64,000 nucleotides of DNA from Meandrina meandrites (taxonomy: Eukaryota > Cnidaria > Anthozoa > Scleractinia > Meandrinidae). The notes beneath the pieces are model-generated. The model had not been told where the DNA came from, searched no databases, and worked only from the letters and a program-made list of their open reading frames with translations. Both the position numbers and the translations under genes were made by a program. Below, one piece after another: positions 22,694 through 35,557 of this stretch. Each line of letters begins with the position of its first letter. Positions within the stretch are counted from its first letter, which is position 1. The stretch is from contig OY855908.1 of assembly GCA_963693305.1 (NCBI GenBank), positions 30,005,305 through 30,069,304 of the forward strand, in the 5' to 3' direction.

Positions 22694-24890
22694 ATATGAT
22701 AAACATGCCCGTGAAGGAATACAAATGGCCGCTTTCTTGGAAGGGACTTCAAACAACCAACACGACGAAGACGAAAGGATCACGCGGAATGTATACAGCT
22801 ATTTCAGGTAACGTTGTCCGGATCAAAGCTTAAAGACAAGACTGAAAGGCAGTATGGGTAGAGGAAGAGAGCAACTGCACGTGCTGAATACTGAAATATA
22901 TAGTGACATGACAAACGCGGATTTGCCCGTTTTCTTTCTTTTCAGACATGTGAAACAAGGTGCTTTTAACCACAATGAATTTAAGAAGAATTTTCAAAAC
23001 TCAGAGCCAAGCGACACTAAAAGTAAAGCTACAGAAAGGCCTCCTGAGAGGAAAAACAAACTCGTGAATTCTTCGCGTGCGAAATACAAATTTGTACATT
23101 TAATGAAGCTTATATGCAAATTTATAGTGAATACCCAGAACGCCATACGGTCTTGTCTTTTAGCTTTAATCTTTGACCCGACAACGTTAATTGAAATAGC
23201 TGTATATTGATTGTATTTTGCACAAGATAAACACCATTCGAACTTTCTTCAAAGTTCAATCGCACATAAAATTGGAGAGTTATTGGGATTGTTATAATGT
23301 TATCTGACATTGTATGAAATATAAATTATCTGCTGGATTTGAACAACATCAGCTTTTGATAATAGAAACATTGTTAAATTCATGCGGTGCCCACTTTGAA
23401 AGTACGAATCGGTGTTTTATAACACAGTATGATTAAAAAAATAAGCATTTCGAAGACGATATTTCAAAGTTTGAAATGTCTGGGTAAAGAAAAAAACTAT
23501 TTTACAGTTCGCGAAAGTTGGACAACTTAGCTCTAAAAAACGGAGTGGATAAAATACCACGTGAAATCAAATGCATATGGTGACGGTCACATTAAGCATT
23601 AGGAAATGGCTGCAAAGAAAGACAAAATACAACTTCCCGGAGTTAAGGCTGATATCTCATAGCCGTCTCTTGCTTTTCACCAAGCATCGGCGTTATTAAT
23701 GTCCAGTCAGAATAACAATATCAGCAAAGATAACTTATGGTAAGTTAAGCAAGATTCAGTTGATTATTATACGATAAGCAATTCATTCAGAGCTGTGTGA
23801 TGGCCTATGTGTTTTGCTTCAACGTTAAAATATCTTAATATTTCTTCAAATAAGCGCCCCTCTCGTAAAATAAATGCTCCTTTCAAATTAACCATATCTA
23901 TTGCCAATACGCGCCCCAATGACAGTAAGTATCTTTTTCATCCGGCCTTTCAATAAACGTGTATGCCCCACATTTAATAATGGAGCTTGACACCTTGTTA
24001 TGGAACATTTTTACCCATTAAAAAACACAAATTTGGTTCATAATTCGCACAGATACATGTTAGACATAATATGAGGGGCCTCCCTTTCCAGGTATTACCA
24101 CACAGTCTGTTCACCTGAGACCTACTGATTTCTCTACAGCTCGTCAAGAGCGCGAGATTTGAACGAAAACGCTGGGGGGACAGTGCAGTATTAACAATGA
24201 CTTGCTCCTGAATGATTTACGAACATTACTTCTTGCTAGGTGGCTAAAATAAAACATTTGCAGCTTATCTTTCTAAAGCCTGGTTCTCATATACCACCGA
24301 CCTACCTGTGGCCATAGCCGCCAGTAAATGCCTGGGATACTGTTCTCATAAAATATCTTTATCGCCGGTGATCCTGGAAAACTGCCTAAGTGCCTGCGAC
24401 GTTGAACTCAGGTCGCCCCAGTCCCCTGGCCATTTTTTCCACTCGATGTTCTTAGTGCTAATCCCATATTTAGCTTTGCGTCTTAAGTAACAGCTGCGTC
24501 GCAGACAGTCTAAAGGATTTTGCGGCTGTAGCACAGGCTACCCAGCTAACCGCTGGAATGGGGTAGAGGCGATCGAGTTTCCATACATGTTTGTCCAGGT
24601 CACCTTTCAACCTACCAGATGGTATCGCTCTTCATACCATGCCATAGAAAATACAGCCAATCAGAATACAGGAAAATCGTTGTACATTCGACGGTATTAA
24701 ACCCAACCTTGCCATAGTGCGCTGCGATTTTTATTCCCGACGAAATTTAGTGAGCGTATTTTCTACTGCATGGTATAAAATAGTTATGCAACACTTTCTC
24801 GTGGTATACCATGGATTATTCCACCAGTCACTTCTATTTTCTTGGTTTACACACTCGCCTATGCCACTCCAAAGCGTTGCATAACTAGAA
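22694..24890. other. 3' flank of the lectin gene and intergenic repeats
   Basis: A possible 3' UTR intron is suggested by CAG|gtaacg at 22806 and ttttcag| at 22945. The frame at 22854-23210 that overlaps it shows no family resemblance. Candidate poly(A) signals occur further on (for example AATAAA near 23868). Between 24270 and 24890 are transposon-like remnants without clear ends. Confidence 0.35.
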
Positions 24891-25769
24891 CAGTGGAACC
24901 TCGATTTAACGAAGTGCAAAGGGACTGGGAAAATTTGTTCGTTATATCGAGGGTTCGTTATATCGCAAACCTTTTCGGGAAAACAGCTAAAATATTCGTT
25001 ATATCGAGGTATATAGTTAATAAAAAGCTTTTCCGGATCTGAACAAAAATACCTATAAACATCAGATTCGTTTTTTGACGTCTCTTCGAAGCTGTTGTCT
25101 CAGTCCCCTCTGCGTACAGATCTGTACATAGTTACGGCACTAGACTGGTAAGCAAAACTGCTTAAAACTAAACATAAATTGAGACGCTAATAAAAGAAGC
25201 TAATGTTTTTTGTTATCAGTAAAAAATGCGTCCTCCAGTTCATTTAAGAAATTCCTCAAAATGAGCGTTAATATGGCAACAAAACGTTAACAACATTTTT
25301 TAACATTGTACTATTGAAGTAAATCTTCTGGACTCTTAATCAAAAATTTCTTTATGTAAGGAGTGACTCTGTCTTTTTATTGTCATCCCTTAGAATGTGT
25401 TCTCCATCGAAGAAAGCGAGCGCAGACATTTGCTTTTTCCTTTGAACCGGTGTTGTCAAATAACGAAATGAGCTGTCATATGTAAACAGCTAGCAGCTGT
25501 AATGAGCTGTTGCCCTCGTGGTACAGAATTAAAGAAATTTCATCCTTGTTGGTCTGTTTCGTATTCATCTTTCAGATCTTTCGTCACATGTTAAGATTTA
25601 GGGTATATCTTAGGTTTGGGCTTGTGGATTGTGTTCGTTATAACGAGGATTTCGTTATATCGAGGTTCTGTTCCATACATTTTACTGTAATTTTGGCCAG
25701 GCTAAAGAGAATCGTTCGTTATACCGAGGGCTTCGTTATATAGAGGTTCGTTAAACCGAGGTTCCACTT
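24891..25769. mobile_element. Non-autonomous pogo/Tigger-like element
   Basis: The left end CAGTGGAACCTCGATTTAAC and the right end GTTAAACCGAGGTTCCACTT are inverted repeats with few mismatches. The motif 'gttcgttatatcgag' recurs inside near both ends. These termini resemble those of Tigger/pogo elements in many animals. About 0.88 kb of AT-rich sequence without a transposase lies between them. Confidence 0.7.
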
Positions 25770-26242
25770 TATTTAGTTTTACCGTGCTCATGCACACGTC
25801 ACAGTATCCTTGATTTGGTACGCAGCACATCCATTCCCTTCCCATGCAAACTCCTATTTCTTTTATATTGAAAGTCACCCTGGCGAAGTGCTCCCGATGC
25901 GAGATATTTACAGAGACGGAATAACAATAGTTCCTATATCGTGTCGTAACAGAAAGTTTTACTCCCCCAAGTATCATGTTTCAGCTATAGAGTAAGCCTG
26001 ATTGTGCTGCACGTGATCGGCGCTGTGTGCGTGCTAAGTCTTAATGACAAACATTACAACCACTATGCGCGCAAATTGATCTATTGACCACCGGAATCTA
26101 TTGTCCTAAAGTAATGCCACACAACTGAGTGAATATTTTACCTTCATTTGCGTTCGTTCTCGGCAGTCCGTTTTAGGTTTTTTAGCGAATACCCCCTTCA
26201 AATTTCTTAGAAACATCCCTGTACATCTACATCAGGGGAACA

Positions 26243-26460
26243 GGGGTGGCGCAGTGGTGAGAGCGCTCGCCTCCCACCAATGTGGCCCGGGTTCTATTCC
26301 CGGACCCGGCGTCATATGTGGGTTGAGTTTGTTGTTAGTTGTCGTCCTTGCTCCGAGGGTTTTTCTCCCTCCATAAAAACTAACACTTCCAAATTCCAAT
26401 TCGATCGGGAATACACGGCCCCACAAGCTTCCAGCTTTAAATACTACCGTGTCTAAACAA
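26243..26460 (+). mobile_element. tRNA-derived SINE
   Basis: The head reads GTGGCGCAGTGGTGAGAGCG (A box), then CGGGTTCTATTCCCGG (B box), then the body 'gtcatatgtgggttgag' and the tail 'ccaattcgatcgggaata'. This family differs from the 20000 and 52000 copies. Confidence 0.7.
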
Positions 26461-26507
26461 AGGTTATTTATTTATTCATTTTTTATCTCATTGGTTTCTA
26501 CCTTCTT

Positions 26508-27613
26508 GTTACTTATTTTCGCGATTTTCAAAAAAAAAAATCCGCGAAATTAAGGGGGGTGACTCTTAACTACCAATTTGTTTCTAAGGCAGGTTTCTAA
26601 TTTGTCATATTTTGGCAATCAGACCTCATATGGATAAACTTTTTGCATGAGTTTGTTCTATTGAAGATTCCTCCAAGGGTTTCAAGTCACGGCCATATTT
26701 AACGCATCACGTGACCAGAATGGAAAAAACCCTAAAACTCAAACGGCAGATAGATTTTAAAATTTAAATGAGCGTCAATAGATAAATAACGTCCACATGC
26801 GTAATGTGACGTATCGTTTTTGTGAAATTCGCCATTTTTGTGAAATTCGTTTTTGTGAAATACGCCATAAGAGTTATGGCGTAATAAACACTCGTATTTA
26901 CAGACTTTCATCAGTAGCGTTTCCTCTTTTCGTGTAAACGGTGAAAGCATACGTCAGATTATAAAGACGGTCACGTTATCTCTGATTCGTAAAAGAAATC
27001 GTGAAGTTTTAGGGATTTTAAATTCTAACGCGCCGTTTGGGAGTGGCACTAGTTTCGCACACGCAGCAGTGATACTTGTTTTCAAAGCAGGTGTACCTTA
27101 AAATAAAATTCATCATTTAGCGTTACAAAAAGCTTCCCTTAGCAACTGCTCTGGATCTTTAGTTACGAGTCCCCCCCTTAAAGACCCCCGAAAAAAGTTT
27201 TTGCGAAATTAAATACGCTGCTTAACCTGTTTTACTCCCGGCCATAATTATCTTGTCCGTGTTCTGTATTTAAGTTTCCGCGTTCGAGCTCTCTTCGCAT
27301 GAATCAATATCCTCTTCTTGCTGCAGTTCTTGTAAGACTTGTAAGATATCCTTGGCGCAGTCGTCACAGTAGCCAGTTTCGTTTTGTTATATGGTTTTAT
27401 TTACTGTCATCGCATACTATTGCTATGGAAAGTAAAATCAGTCGTGTCTGATTCTGACAAACCGAGTTTTTTAATGCATATCAGTATTTTGACAAATTTC
27501 GCGAAATGTAGTTCCTTTTAACATATCTTTATGGCCAAATCGCTAAATTTAAGTCCCGCGAAATAGACCTGTTTCTTTAGGCGCGAAATTAAGTTCCCGC
27601 GAAAATAAGTAAC
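26508..27613. mobile_element. Outer DNA transposon of a nested pair
   Basis: GTTACTTATTTTCGCG at 26508-26523 pairs exactly with CGCGAAAATAAGTAAC at 27598-27613. The inner part repeats 'cgcgaaattaag' several times. A second element (26550-27181) sits inside it. No transposase frame was found. Confidence 0.75.
26550..27181. mobile_element. Second copy of the TTAA MITE, nested
   Basis: It aligns along its length with 214-868, including the inner stretches 'caagtcacggccatattt' and 'ttttagggattttaaattct'. Its ends TTAAGGGGGG and CCCCCCCTTAA are bounded by TTAA. It is more diverged than the first copy, so it is likely older or from another subfamily. Confidence 0.75.
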
Positions 27614-27670
27614 AATAAGTATTTTTCGGACAAAAATGAGAAGGCTGTTTGTTTTGTACAGACCCATCGT

Positions 27671-27871
27671 TAGCCTGCGTAGCTGGCGGGATTTCGCGAG
27701 CGAGTGCGTTTTTAGCGGCCCTAATGCCGTTTTTTTTTTGACAGCAAAGTCACAAGGGGATTGGTAAGAAGTCGAATTTTACTCGGCGCTTCGTCGCTCG
27801 CCCTCAAGGGCTTCGCGCGCCCGCGAGAAAAAATTCAGTCGCGCCCGCTAATCCGCTAGCTAGGCAGGCTA
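27671..27871. mobile_element. 200 bp inverted-repeat element
   Basis: TAGCCTGCGTAGCTGGCGGG at the left pairs imperfectly with 'ccgctagctaggcaggcta' at the right. The middle is GC-rich and itself partly palindromic. It lies about 300 bases upstream of the ZP gene start. Confidence 0.6.
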
Positions 27872-28178
27872 TTTTCCCATCGTAGGTCAATGTGGTGTAA
27901 TATTATACTTTCAGCTGAGGATCTCGCGCAACCTATTTCCGGTCACAACAAAAGTACTCTTTGTTCTCTGAATTGCGTTACTTTGGCTGACATGCTGGGA
28001 ATCTGTGGGAATATAAAAGGCCCTTCTGTTAACCGTTTTATTTTTATAGTTTGATTGTAAAGTAATTCCTTTACCAGGGAAACATTTATGAAGGTCTTGA
28101 GCTTTTCGCTGGAGAAGGTGATCCGTTTTGCATAACAGAGACTGAACGCGTTTTGAGAAGAGGAAAGCAGTTGGTAAC

Positions 28179-31100
28179 ATGGTCGTTCTGTTTGCCATCG
28201 TCCTTGCTCTTGTTCTTAACAGTTGCCCAACGCGAGGTAAGCTTTACAGAAGTTATACTGATCTTCTATTTTGTATAATTGAAATTACCAACGGTGTGTT
28301 TTCATCTAATTTATGTCGCGCATTTATCTATTCATCGTAAATAGTTTCGAAGATTAGTGACTCGAGCAGAGCAGATCAATGATTCATCTTGTTTTGTTAT
28401 GCCATGAAACAGCCTAGTTTTGATTTATTGGACATTAACCCTTTCGCTCTCAGAAGTGGTTACACTGAAAACTGGAAAGGAATTTCGTAAAATATTGGTA
28501 AACAAACTGACACACCACCTCAATTCGGATAGCCTTCGTTTGAACGGTCACGACGCAGGCAAGCAGACTCTATTCGTGTGATGTTAAAGGTCTCATTAGA
28601 ACCGTGATGATAACGGTCGATAGCTAAATATCCGCGCGTGAACGTGTCGGCGGAAAATAAATTAAAAAGAAAAAATGCATTTTATGGCGCATTTGTTATG
28701 TTAATCATGGTTTCCGTGCCTACGCCGACTTATTTTAGCAAAAGACTTCCAATACTAATTGCAAGACACAGTAGTTAATAATAAACGTGGACGCTTGAGA
28801 ATGGCATGTCTATATCTTTCAGCCAATCGGTAGTTCATTGTATTTCACTGGCTATTTCAAGGCTAAAATTTATACACTGCCATTTGTCGGGTTGATTTGT
28901 CGGCAACGACAAATCGATATTGGGAAGCGAATACGCGCGTGTGATTGCGCGCGCGGACACCAATTCGGCAAGTCGACTGACTGATTCGGAAAAATCTGTG
29001 AACGCTGCACACATTTTCGCGTGTCGGACCTGATTTCATGAACGAAAACGCAATCTGCAAAAGAATAGACACAAAACAAATTATAACTGCAGTACTTTAA
29101 CTTAAAGCAAACTAACTGATCTATTACCATCATTTTGTCTTCCAAAACGTTTTAACTCTTAAAATACATATGAAGTGCGTGCTTGAACTGCACATATACC
29201 GATTCGATTCCAGACAAATTGTAGCGTGTAAATAAGCCTACATGAACAGACATTGATTATAACTTTCATCAACCCAAACCTTGAAGATGACATCAGCTAC
29301 TGTGAAAATGTTGATTTTTACGCCTAACAAGAACTGCGGTCGTTCCCCAACGAGGCTCTATCTTTTCACAAGTATATTTACTCTCATACATTTTGTTCAC
29401 ACCTCACACAAAGGTGAAAGTTCTGTTTTTAGTTCACAAAGGATTCTTAACAAACCTTATGGTGACTCATTGAATATGTTCGAGCACAAGAGCACGCACG
29501 TGGTCCGTATAAGTTTGGGCATGATGTCCCGTCCACGAAGCAGTGATTGTACCACAGGGATAGCCGAAAGTAATTAAGTAAAAAGACGCTTTAAACGGCC
29601 CACGCAGGTAAAAAACAGGCCACTTGAGTCGATTAACATTTAATTTAACTTTATTGAGATATTCAGGGCGAAATGTAATTTAGATATGTAATTTTCAGAG
29701 ATTTATTCGTAACCCTCATAGATTTCAACATTTCTTTTGTTCGTTCCATGTCAACAATAATAATGAACCACGAACACATAGGGTGGTCTACCTGTGATTG
29801 TACTGGAAACAGATACGCCATACGAAATTTTAAACCACTTTTATTTGAGTTCTTAGTACAACTCTTAAACTTAATCTTCAGTAATCAACATTGAATTTTT
29901 TATATTTCTCGCGCTGTTTTATTTTGGGCAATCAACACGAAGAACGTAGTGAAAACTTCCCAAGAAAAATATTTTGAGTAGCGAAGTAAAATAAGTTAAG
30001 GGGCCAACGCACACAGTCGCGTTAGTTGCTCATGTAGCTTAAGTCAATGCGTTAGCAAAAATTAAAAATTCTGATAGTGTGGCAGTGATTGATGATCGTG
30101 TTATTGACACTTTAAAAAAAAAAGTGAGAACCAACTACTTGCCAGAGTTGAGTTGAAGTAAGTTGTAGACAGTGTTAATCACTGGTGTAATCGAGTGCGA
30201 AAAATACGCGATCAAAATGGACTAAAGAAAAAGCAAAAGCTGTGGAATTGTTGTTGAAGTAAAGAAGCTTATCCCCTTTTAATCCTGCTTGAACACTTTT
30301 GCCCTTGTGTCACAAGAAGTTTTCGTGGAAAACCATTCGTATAAAAATGAGTTGTTTCACCTGCACGTTCATTTTCATCAAATCAAACTCATTTTCCTAT
30401 GAACCATTTTGAACTCGTTTTGAAACAGAGGTAATAGGCAACCCGATGGCCGACTGTCGGCAAACTAGCAATCTGATTGGTCTATCAGGCACCTATTATT
30501 CATCGATAGAAGGCTCTCCGAGGGGTGCGGATTTTCACTATTAAATCGTCGAACTACACGCACGGAAATCTAAAGCCAGCTTCGCCAACTAACCATCAGT
30601 TTTGTTGTTTTAAAGCTGAATTTGGAGACATGGTCGCGGTTGACTGCGAACTCGACCAGATGCAAGTTCACATAGCCAAAGCTTTAATACCGGACTTTAG
30701 GTTGAAGGACGTGCGCCTCTTGGATCCGAGCTGCCAACCAGTAAAAAGCGAGAACAGCAGTCACATGACTTTAACAGCACCGCTGACTGGTTGCGGTACC
30801 ACGTTAGAGCACACGGACGAAAGTGTGATTTACAGGAACATGGTTAAAGATGGATATGCTCATGAAGCTATTATTAGTCGGCTGCAGGTTTGTACATTCT
30901 AAGCCAAAGTGTTCATCTCCCGGGCTGTAGCAATAAGGAAGACTCCCATACAAGTCCACTTTAACCCTCCTAAGATGCTCCAATTAAAGGCCCTGAACTT
31001 GCCTGCCTAGAGCAATGCTCTAGAGCAAAAGCAAAAAGAAAAGTAACCCTTCCGGTGTTCCCAGCGTATCCTTACTGGTAAAGAGTTCCTCTTGAATTAG

Positions 31101-33863
31101 CCTTTGTTTGATTTAGAACTTTTGTTTCATTTTTGCCAAGGTCTTGGAGATTCCATTTGAGTGTGTTTATCCAAACCAAGCGGCTGCTTCACTAGTTGAA
31201 ATGAACATCGAACAATCCGAAAGCATCGTGATAGTTCCTGATGATGGTAGTGGAATATTCGACCTGGACATGAGTGTATACAAGGTAACAGGGCACGGGT
31301 AGGGGAAATCTTGGGGTGGGGAGGGTTGGGAGTCTTATGTTCATCCTTGAGGTCCGCTATTCGAAAAAGTGTTTACTTCTGGGCCACAAATATATATGCT
31401 GATAAGTAGTAAGATGGTAAATGTTAAGCTGGGACATGAACTTCCACAACACCACTGGGATACAGTAGATATACGAATTTTTTATCACTACCTTTTTTCT
31501 ACGCTTTGTAACCTATAGTTCTGTAAGAATAAGGACGTGAAAAAAAAGGATTAATATTCATGCATCTAACAAACGTATAAATTTCAGAAAAAATATGTAC
31601 GATCGCTTAAGGATACAGGAGAGATGAGATCAATGAAGTAAATGGGGCTCAAACGATCCTTGCAAGCTGATTCAGGATCCGAAACAGAAAGCTTCATGAA
31701 AAATCCAGTTTTCACGAGGGCACATTCTATCTTGAGGAGATTTTTGCACAACCAGTAGATTTTTGAGAGTCTGGATGGGATTTAACCAAGAATTTTAAAC
31801 TGATTTATAATTTAAATGACGCCCCTTTTCACTGATAGCTGATATCTGAGAGATGCAAAATTTACTGACAGCTGAAGAATGGGTTGAAATTTCAACTGAT
31901 ACCTAAACTAATAGCTGAGATTACAGACCCCATTTTACCGTTTAAGGTTCTGGTCAAGGTTCTGCTATCAGTTATCCGGATTTTCACTCGTCCATAAATC
32001 GTCTCTAACATTACTGTCCGCCTTTCCGTTTTCTTTATAGAGCGAAGACTATGACGAAGCCTACACAAGTTTTCCATTAGCAGTAACGCTGCAACAAAGA
32101 CTTTATTTTCAAATATCAGTGGACACCCCTGACACGCGGTTGGGTATCACTGCAGACCTGTGCTATGCCACGCCCATAAACAGTATCTCGAAGAAAACAA
32201 AGTACGATATCATCCTTGACGGGTAAGTATAAATTATAGTTACTGCTATTTACTCCTCGACCTCTTACGAACCGAAGAACGCTGCACGGTTGAACATAAG
32301 AGTGGGGTGGGTCCTAAAAGGGTAAAATACACCAACCACCCGCCTTGCTCCCCTGAATCGGTCAATCCGGTCAAACGACCAGTTTTGGTCCTTCGGTTGG
32401 GTGATGCTATTGAGACACCAGACGGGTGGGTGCGAGCACCGAAGCGCGAGCGTCTAGGGGGATCCCGGGGTATATTTCCCCGGGAAATTTTGAAAAATCA
32501 AGTTGTTGAAGTCAACTTTTCCTGCATTCTGAGAGTCATTTTAACCCTCTCTCTCAGATTAAGCGGACCTTTGTGGCGCGTGAGGGGGTGCGGACACACC
32601 CATCGCACCCCTCCTGTCTACGGCCCTGTTAGGCTCCTATCTCCAATCCTTCTTCTCTGGCTAAACTTTACCTGATTATGGTTACGTGTAATCAACTTAC
32701 AGTTACTTACTGGCCTAACTTCTGGTCCCTTCCTAACTTACATAAAATTGACTTATTGAACTGTTGTAGTAAATAATAAATATAAAAGTTCTTTTTGCAC
32801 TTCAGGTGTCCAAAAGATGAAACTGTCAGATTCCACAGCGGTCCCTCGACAACACAACGCTTCAGCTTTGAAGCTTTTCAGTTTATTAACGGCCAGGTTG
32901 AACCGTACCTCTACGTTCATTGCGAGGTCGTCCTGTGCAACCTGACTGATTCCAAACCTAGCTGCATGAAGGATTGCAGTGACCCGCGGGTCGATACCAG
33001 AGAAAGGAGGACGGTCAATACGGACAGTTATGACCTGGAAAAAGGCCCAATAATTATTCTAAGGGATTCTGACGACAGGTTTGAAGACGAGCCAGAGAAT
33101 GAGGAGGAAGTAGACGAAAATCAAGGTAACTCTGAAAAACTCACGAGAGAAGTTTTCAAATAGAAGTACTCTGTTAAACATTTTCCATACTATCTTGAGT
33201 TTAACTTTTGCCTGTAAATGCCACTTACAAGTAACAATTTCATCAAATTTATCTACCTTTCCAGCCCCAATATGACCAGATCCACAACTAATGTATGCAT
33301 ATATTCAGCAGGGGCATAGGCGGATTTAGGAAAAAGGCCGATGGGCGCCCTTCACCTTTTGTATGGAAATTTAACCCTTTCCTCACAAATGCTTCCAGAA
33401 TACAGGAAATAAAATCTCAAAGAACCTTCAATTCGAGGCAAAAATCTCGAGTCTCTTTCTCGAGTTTCCAATTTATGCGTTGCTTTCCTTCCTCTCTTTC
33501 AGTGTTCTGTATGTATTGTAAAAAAGCTACAGCTAGAATTACGCCAAGTTTGTTTAACTGTCTGGGGGGGGGGGGGGGGGGGGATAGGGGCCTCAAATTC
33601 AACAATTTTCGATCCAAAAACATGTCGTGAAAACTGTTATTCCATCAAATAAAAGTGTCTCAGGGACTCTTGTGATGAACTGCTCACGACCCAACAGAAG
33701 TGGCTTACATTTATTTTCTCTATTTTTTTTAGGTCAACAGTCATCAGGCATGACTAACTGGCTGTTTGTTGTTATGGGATGTATATGTTTAATGTGCTTT
33801 GCCGCTGTGCTGCACACCATAAAGGAGGTTAAAGAAGCAAGGCGACCTACAAGCAATCGTTAA
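28179..33863 (+). CDS. ZP-domain membrane protein
   Basis: Six exons, 28179-28236, 30616-30887, 31141-31284, 32041-32222, 32806-33125 and 33733-33863, join in frame to 368 residues. Residues 1-19 are a signal peptide (MVVLFAIVLALVLNSCPTR). A zona pellucida module fills about residues 28-275, with paired cysteines in a ZP-N half (VDCELD, DPSCQP, TGCGTT, FECVY) and a ZP-C half (LCYAT, GCPKD, VHCEVVLC). ZP modules polymerise into extracellular filaments or matrices. RERR at residues 284-287 is a consensus furin-type cleavage site, followed by an acidic stretch. A membrane segment lies at about 334-354, with a short basic tail. There is no other extracellular domain, so the protein is close to a bare ZP module. 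An AATAAA at 34643-34648 could end a 0.8 kb 3' UTR. The role in this animal is unknown. Confidence 0.88.
28300..30600. other. Intron 1 of the ZP gene, nothing recognised
   Basis: This 2.4 kb intron holds only short unsupported frames (for example 29281-29577 on plus and 28870-29145 on minus) with no family resemblance, and no clear transposon ends. Confidence 0.4.
32290..32660. repeat. GC-rich dispersed repeat fragment in ZP intron 4
   Basis: The stretch has stacked short inverted pieces such as 'gatcccggggtatatttccccggga' and 'gggggtgcggacacacccatcgcacccct'. Its composition is clearly unlike the surrounding AT-rich intron. It is probably a transposon remnant. Confidence 0.35.
33300..33600. 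repeat. Repeat fragment with long G-run in ZP intron 5
   Basis: It starts at 'caggggcataggcggattt' and holds a G homopolymer at about 33564-33583. No gene is present. Homopolymers of this length are often miscounted by sequencing. Confidence 0.35.
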
Positions 33864-33959
33864 GCCGCTTCAGTTGTATTCACCCTTTCACTCAAGAGGA
33901 TGCCAGCTTGCAAATTGAGAAGCAGCCTAAAACATAAACTTCGCTACGTAAACCTACCA

Positions 33960-34330
33960 ATCTATAGCTTTTATATGAATGGCCACACAATGGGGTTAAA
34001 AGTTAGAATCTCCTTGAACGTATCGTACACAGTGTCACATGAAACTGCAACATGATAGCCTCAATTGAATGGCCACAAACCTTTTATTAAGGTTTTACCA
34101 CAAACGCAAAAGTTAGAAGCAACTTGTACAATTTCATTGGCAGTACCACGGAACGTTATGTTCAATCAAGGTTTTATTTGAATATCGCACACTAGGGTTA
34201 AACAACAGCTTTAGAAGTTAGAACCACCTTGTGCAGCACAGTTAACAGTTCCACGTGGAAGCACTGCTCAATAGCTTTTATTTGAATGGCCGCACAATAC
34301 GGTTTTATCAACAGACCTGGTAGTTTGAAC
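33960..34330. repeat. Degenerate tandem repeat, about 100 bp unit, downstream of the ZP gene
   Basis: Four unit starts of the type 'tagcttttattTGAATGGCCacac' lie near 33965, 34058, 34167 and 34271. The inner part 'agttagaa.c.ccttg' is shared. If the AATAAA at 34643-34648 is used, the repeat lies in the ZP 3' UTR. Confidence 0.65.
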
Positions 34331-34642
34331 CAGACTCACTTGCTTGAGGTCTGACCCAGTGAGTGAAAGGTCGAGCGACTGTCTAGAAGCAAAAATCCTT
34401 CACTGAGGGAATTCTTGAGAATTGCCGACATTTTAGTGCCACTTCAGTCATAGCGAAGGAGCAAGAGAATAGTAACGTTTCCCGTGCCGTACGTCTACGA
34501 CACAGACGACTTTCGCCATAGAAACGCCTTTCATTGCATACAACATTATTATGCCATCTTAGGAGTTATTTTATCGGCTAGATTAAAGAAGTGGATGTTG
34601 CTTTATGGCTCTCATTTGCCGCGTCGCGGACGATTTGGTTAA

Positions 34643-34648
34643 AATAAA
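34643..34648 (+). terminator. Candidate poly(A) signal for the ZP gene
   Basis: This is a canonical AATAAA about 780 bases after the ZP stop codon. I did not check every intermediate variant signal. Confidence 0.3.
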
Positions 34649-34741
34649 GCTAGGGTAAATGTAGGAAAAACTGTTTAAAAATCAGGTATTAGTGAATTTA
34701 ATGGAATTTCTATTTTTTTGCTTAATTTTTTTAAGACATCT

Positions 34742-34763
34742 CCCCACCCCCACCCCCACCCCG
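34742..34763. repeat. (CCCCAC)n tract
   Basis: This short C-rich simple repeat reads ccccacccccacccccaccc. Its G-rich strand could in principle form a quadruplex. Confidence 0.6.
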
Positions 34764-35557
34764 CATTCTCCAGAAAGTCCCTTTCAATAATTAAGTTACC
34801 CAAGACAATTTCCGAACATGCTTAGAAGTAACATCTTCTAGGCCTATTTCCACATGCGAGTTATTAGTTAATTTTAGAATTTGAGGGCTGCCGTAACTTT
34901 CAACAGTCGCCCTGTGGTCAGCGTGCGAGGAGTGGGACTTCAAGCGTTGGCCATGACCTTTGTGTTGTGTCATTAACAAAACACTTCACTGCAACAGTGC
35001 CTCTGTAAAATCTTTGGAGGTAACAGGATCCCCTCCAGGGGGCGAAGAAATGCTTCTTGTCGCTTCACTCTAAGTGCGCTACTTTAGCGGACTTGCAATG
35101 CTTTTCCTTGCCTACCTTGCATTTTGGCCTATCACTTTCAACTCCTTTCTTTCCTCTGAAAAGGATCTCGAAAAGAGTTAAACTCCAGATATATCATAGG
35201 CTCGATTACCAGAGAGGACGGCGGAAATCGAGTCTAGGTATATCGCGAAGCAACAATTTCCTCACTATTTTCAATGAAGGAACTTAATTTGTAGCCTACT
35301 AGTCAAACGAATGTGCCAGGTGTTCTTTTTTGTCTTCTTTCGCCGCAAAAAATAAAAGAATAAAAACGAGCGCAGATTAAACCTACTGCCTCCATTTGTC
35401 ACAAAAGCAATGCTAATAGGTATTACTGTATAACATAGAGTTACTGTGAAGTAGATTTTTAGTTACGACTTTTCGCGCTGGTGAAACATGTTCTTTGAAT
35501 TCATTGGGAAGCATACACAAAAAGAAGCTTCTGCCACCCAGAGTAAAACCTTACGGC

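Noticed and set aside
22854..23210. Additional coding exon of the lectin gene
   Set aside because: An acceptor-like site exists at 22945, but the lectin frame already ends in TAG at 22693 and the downstream frame does not connect to it.
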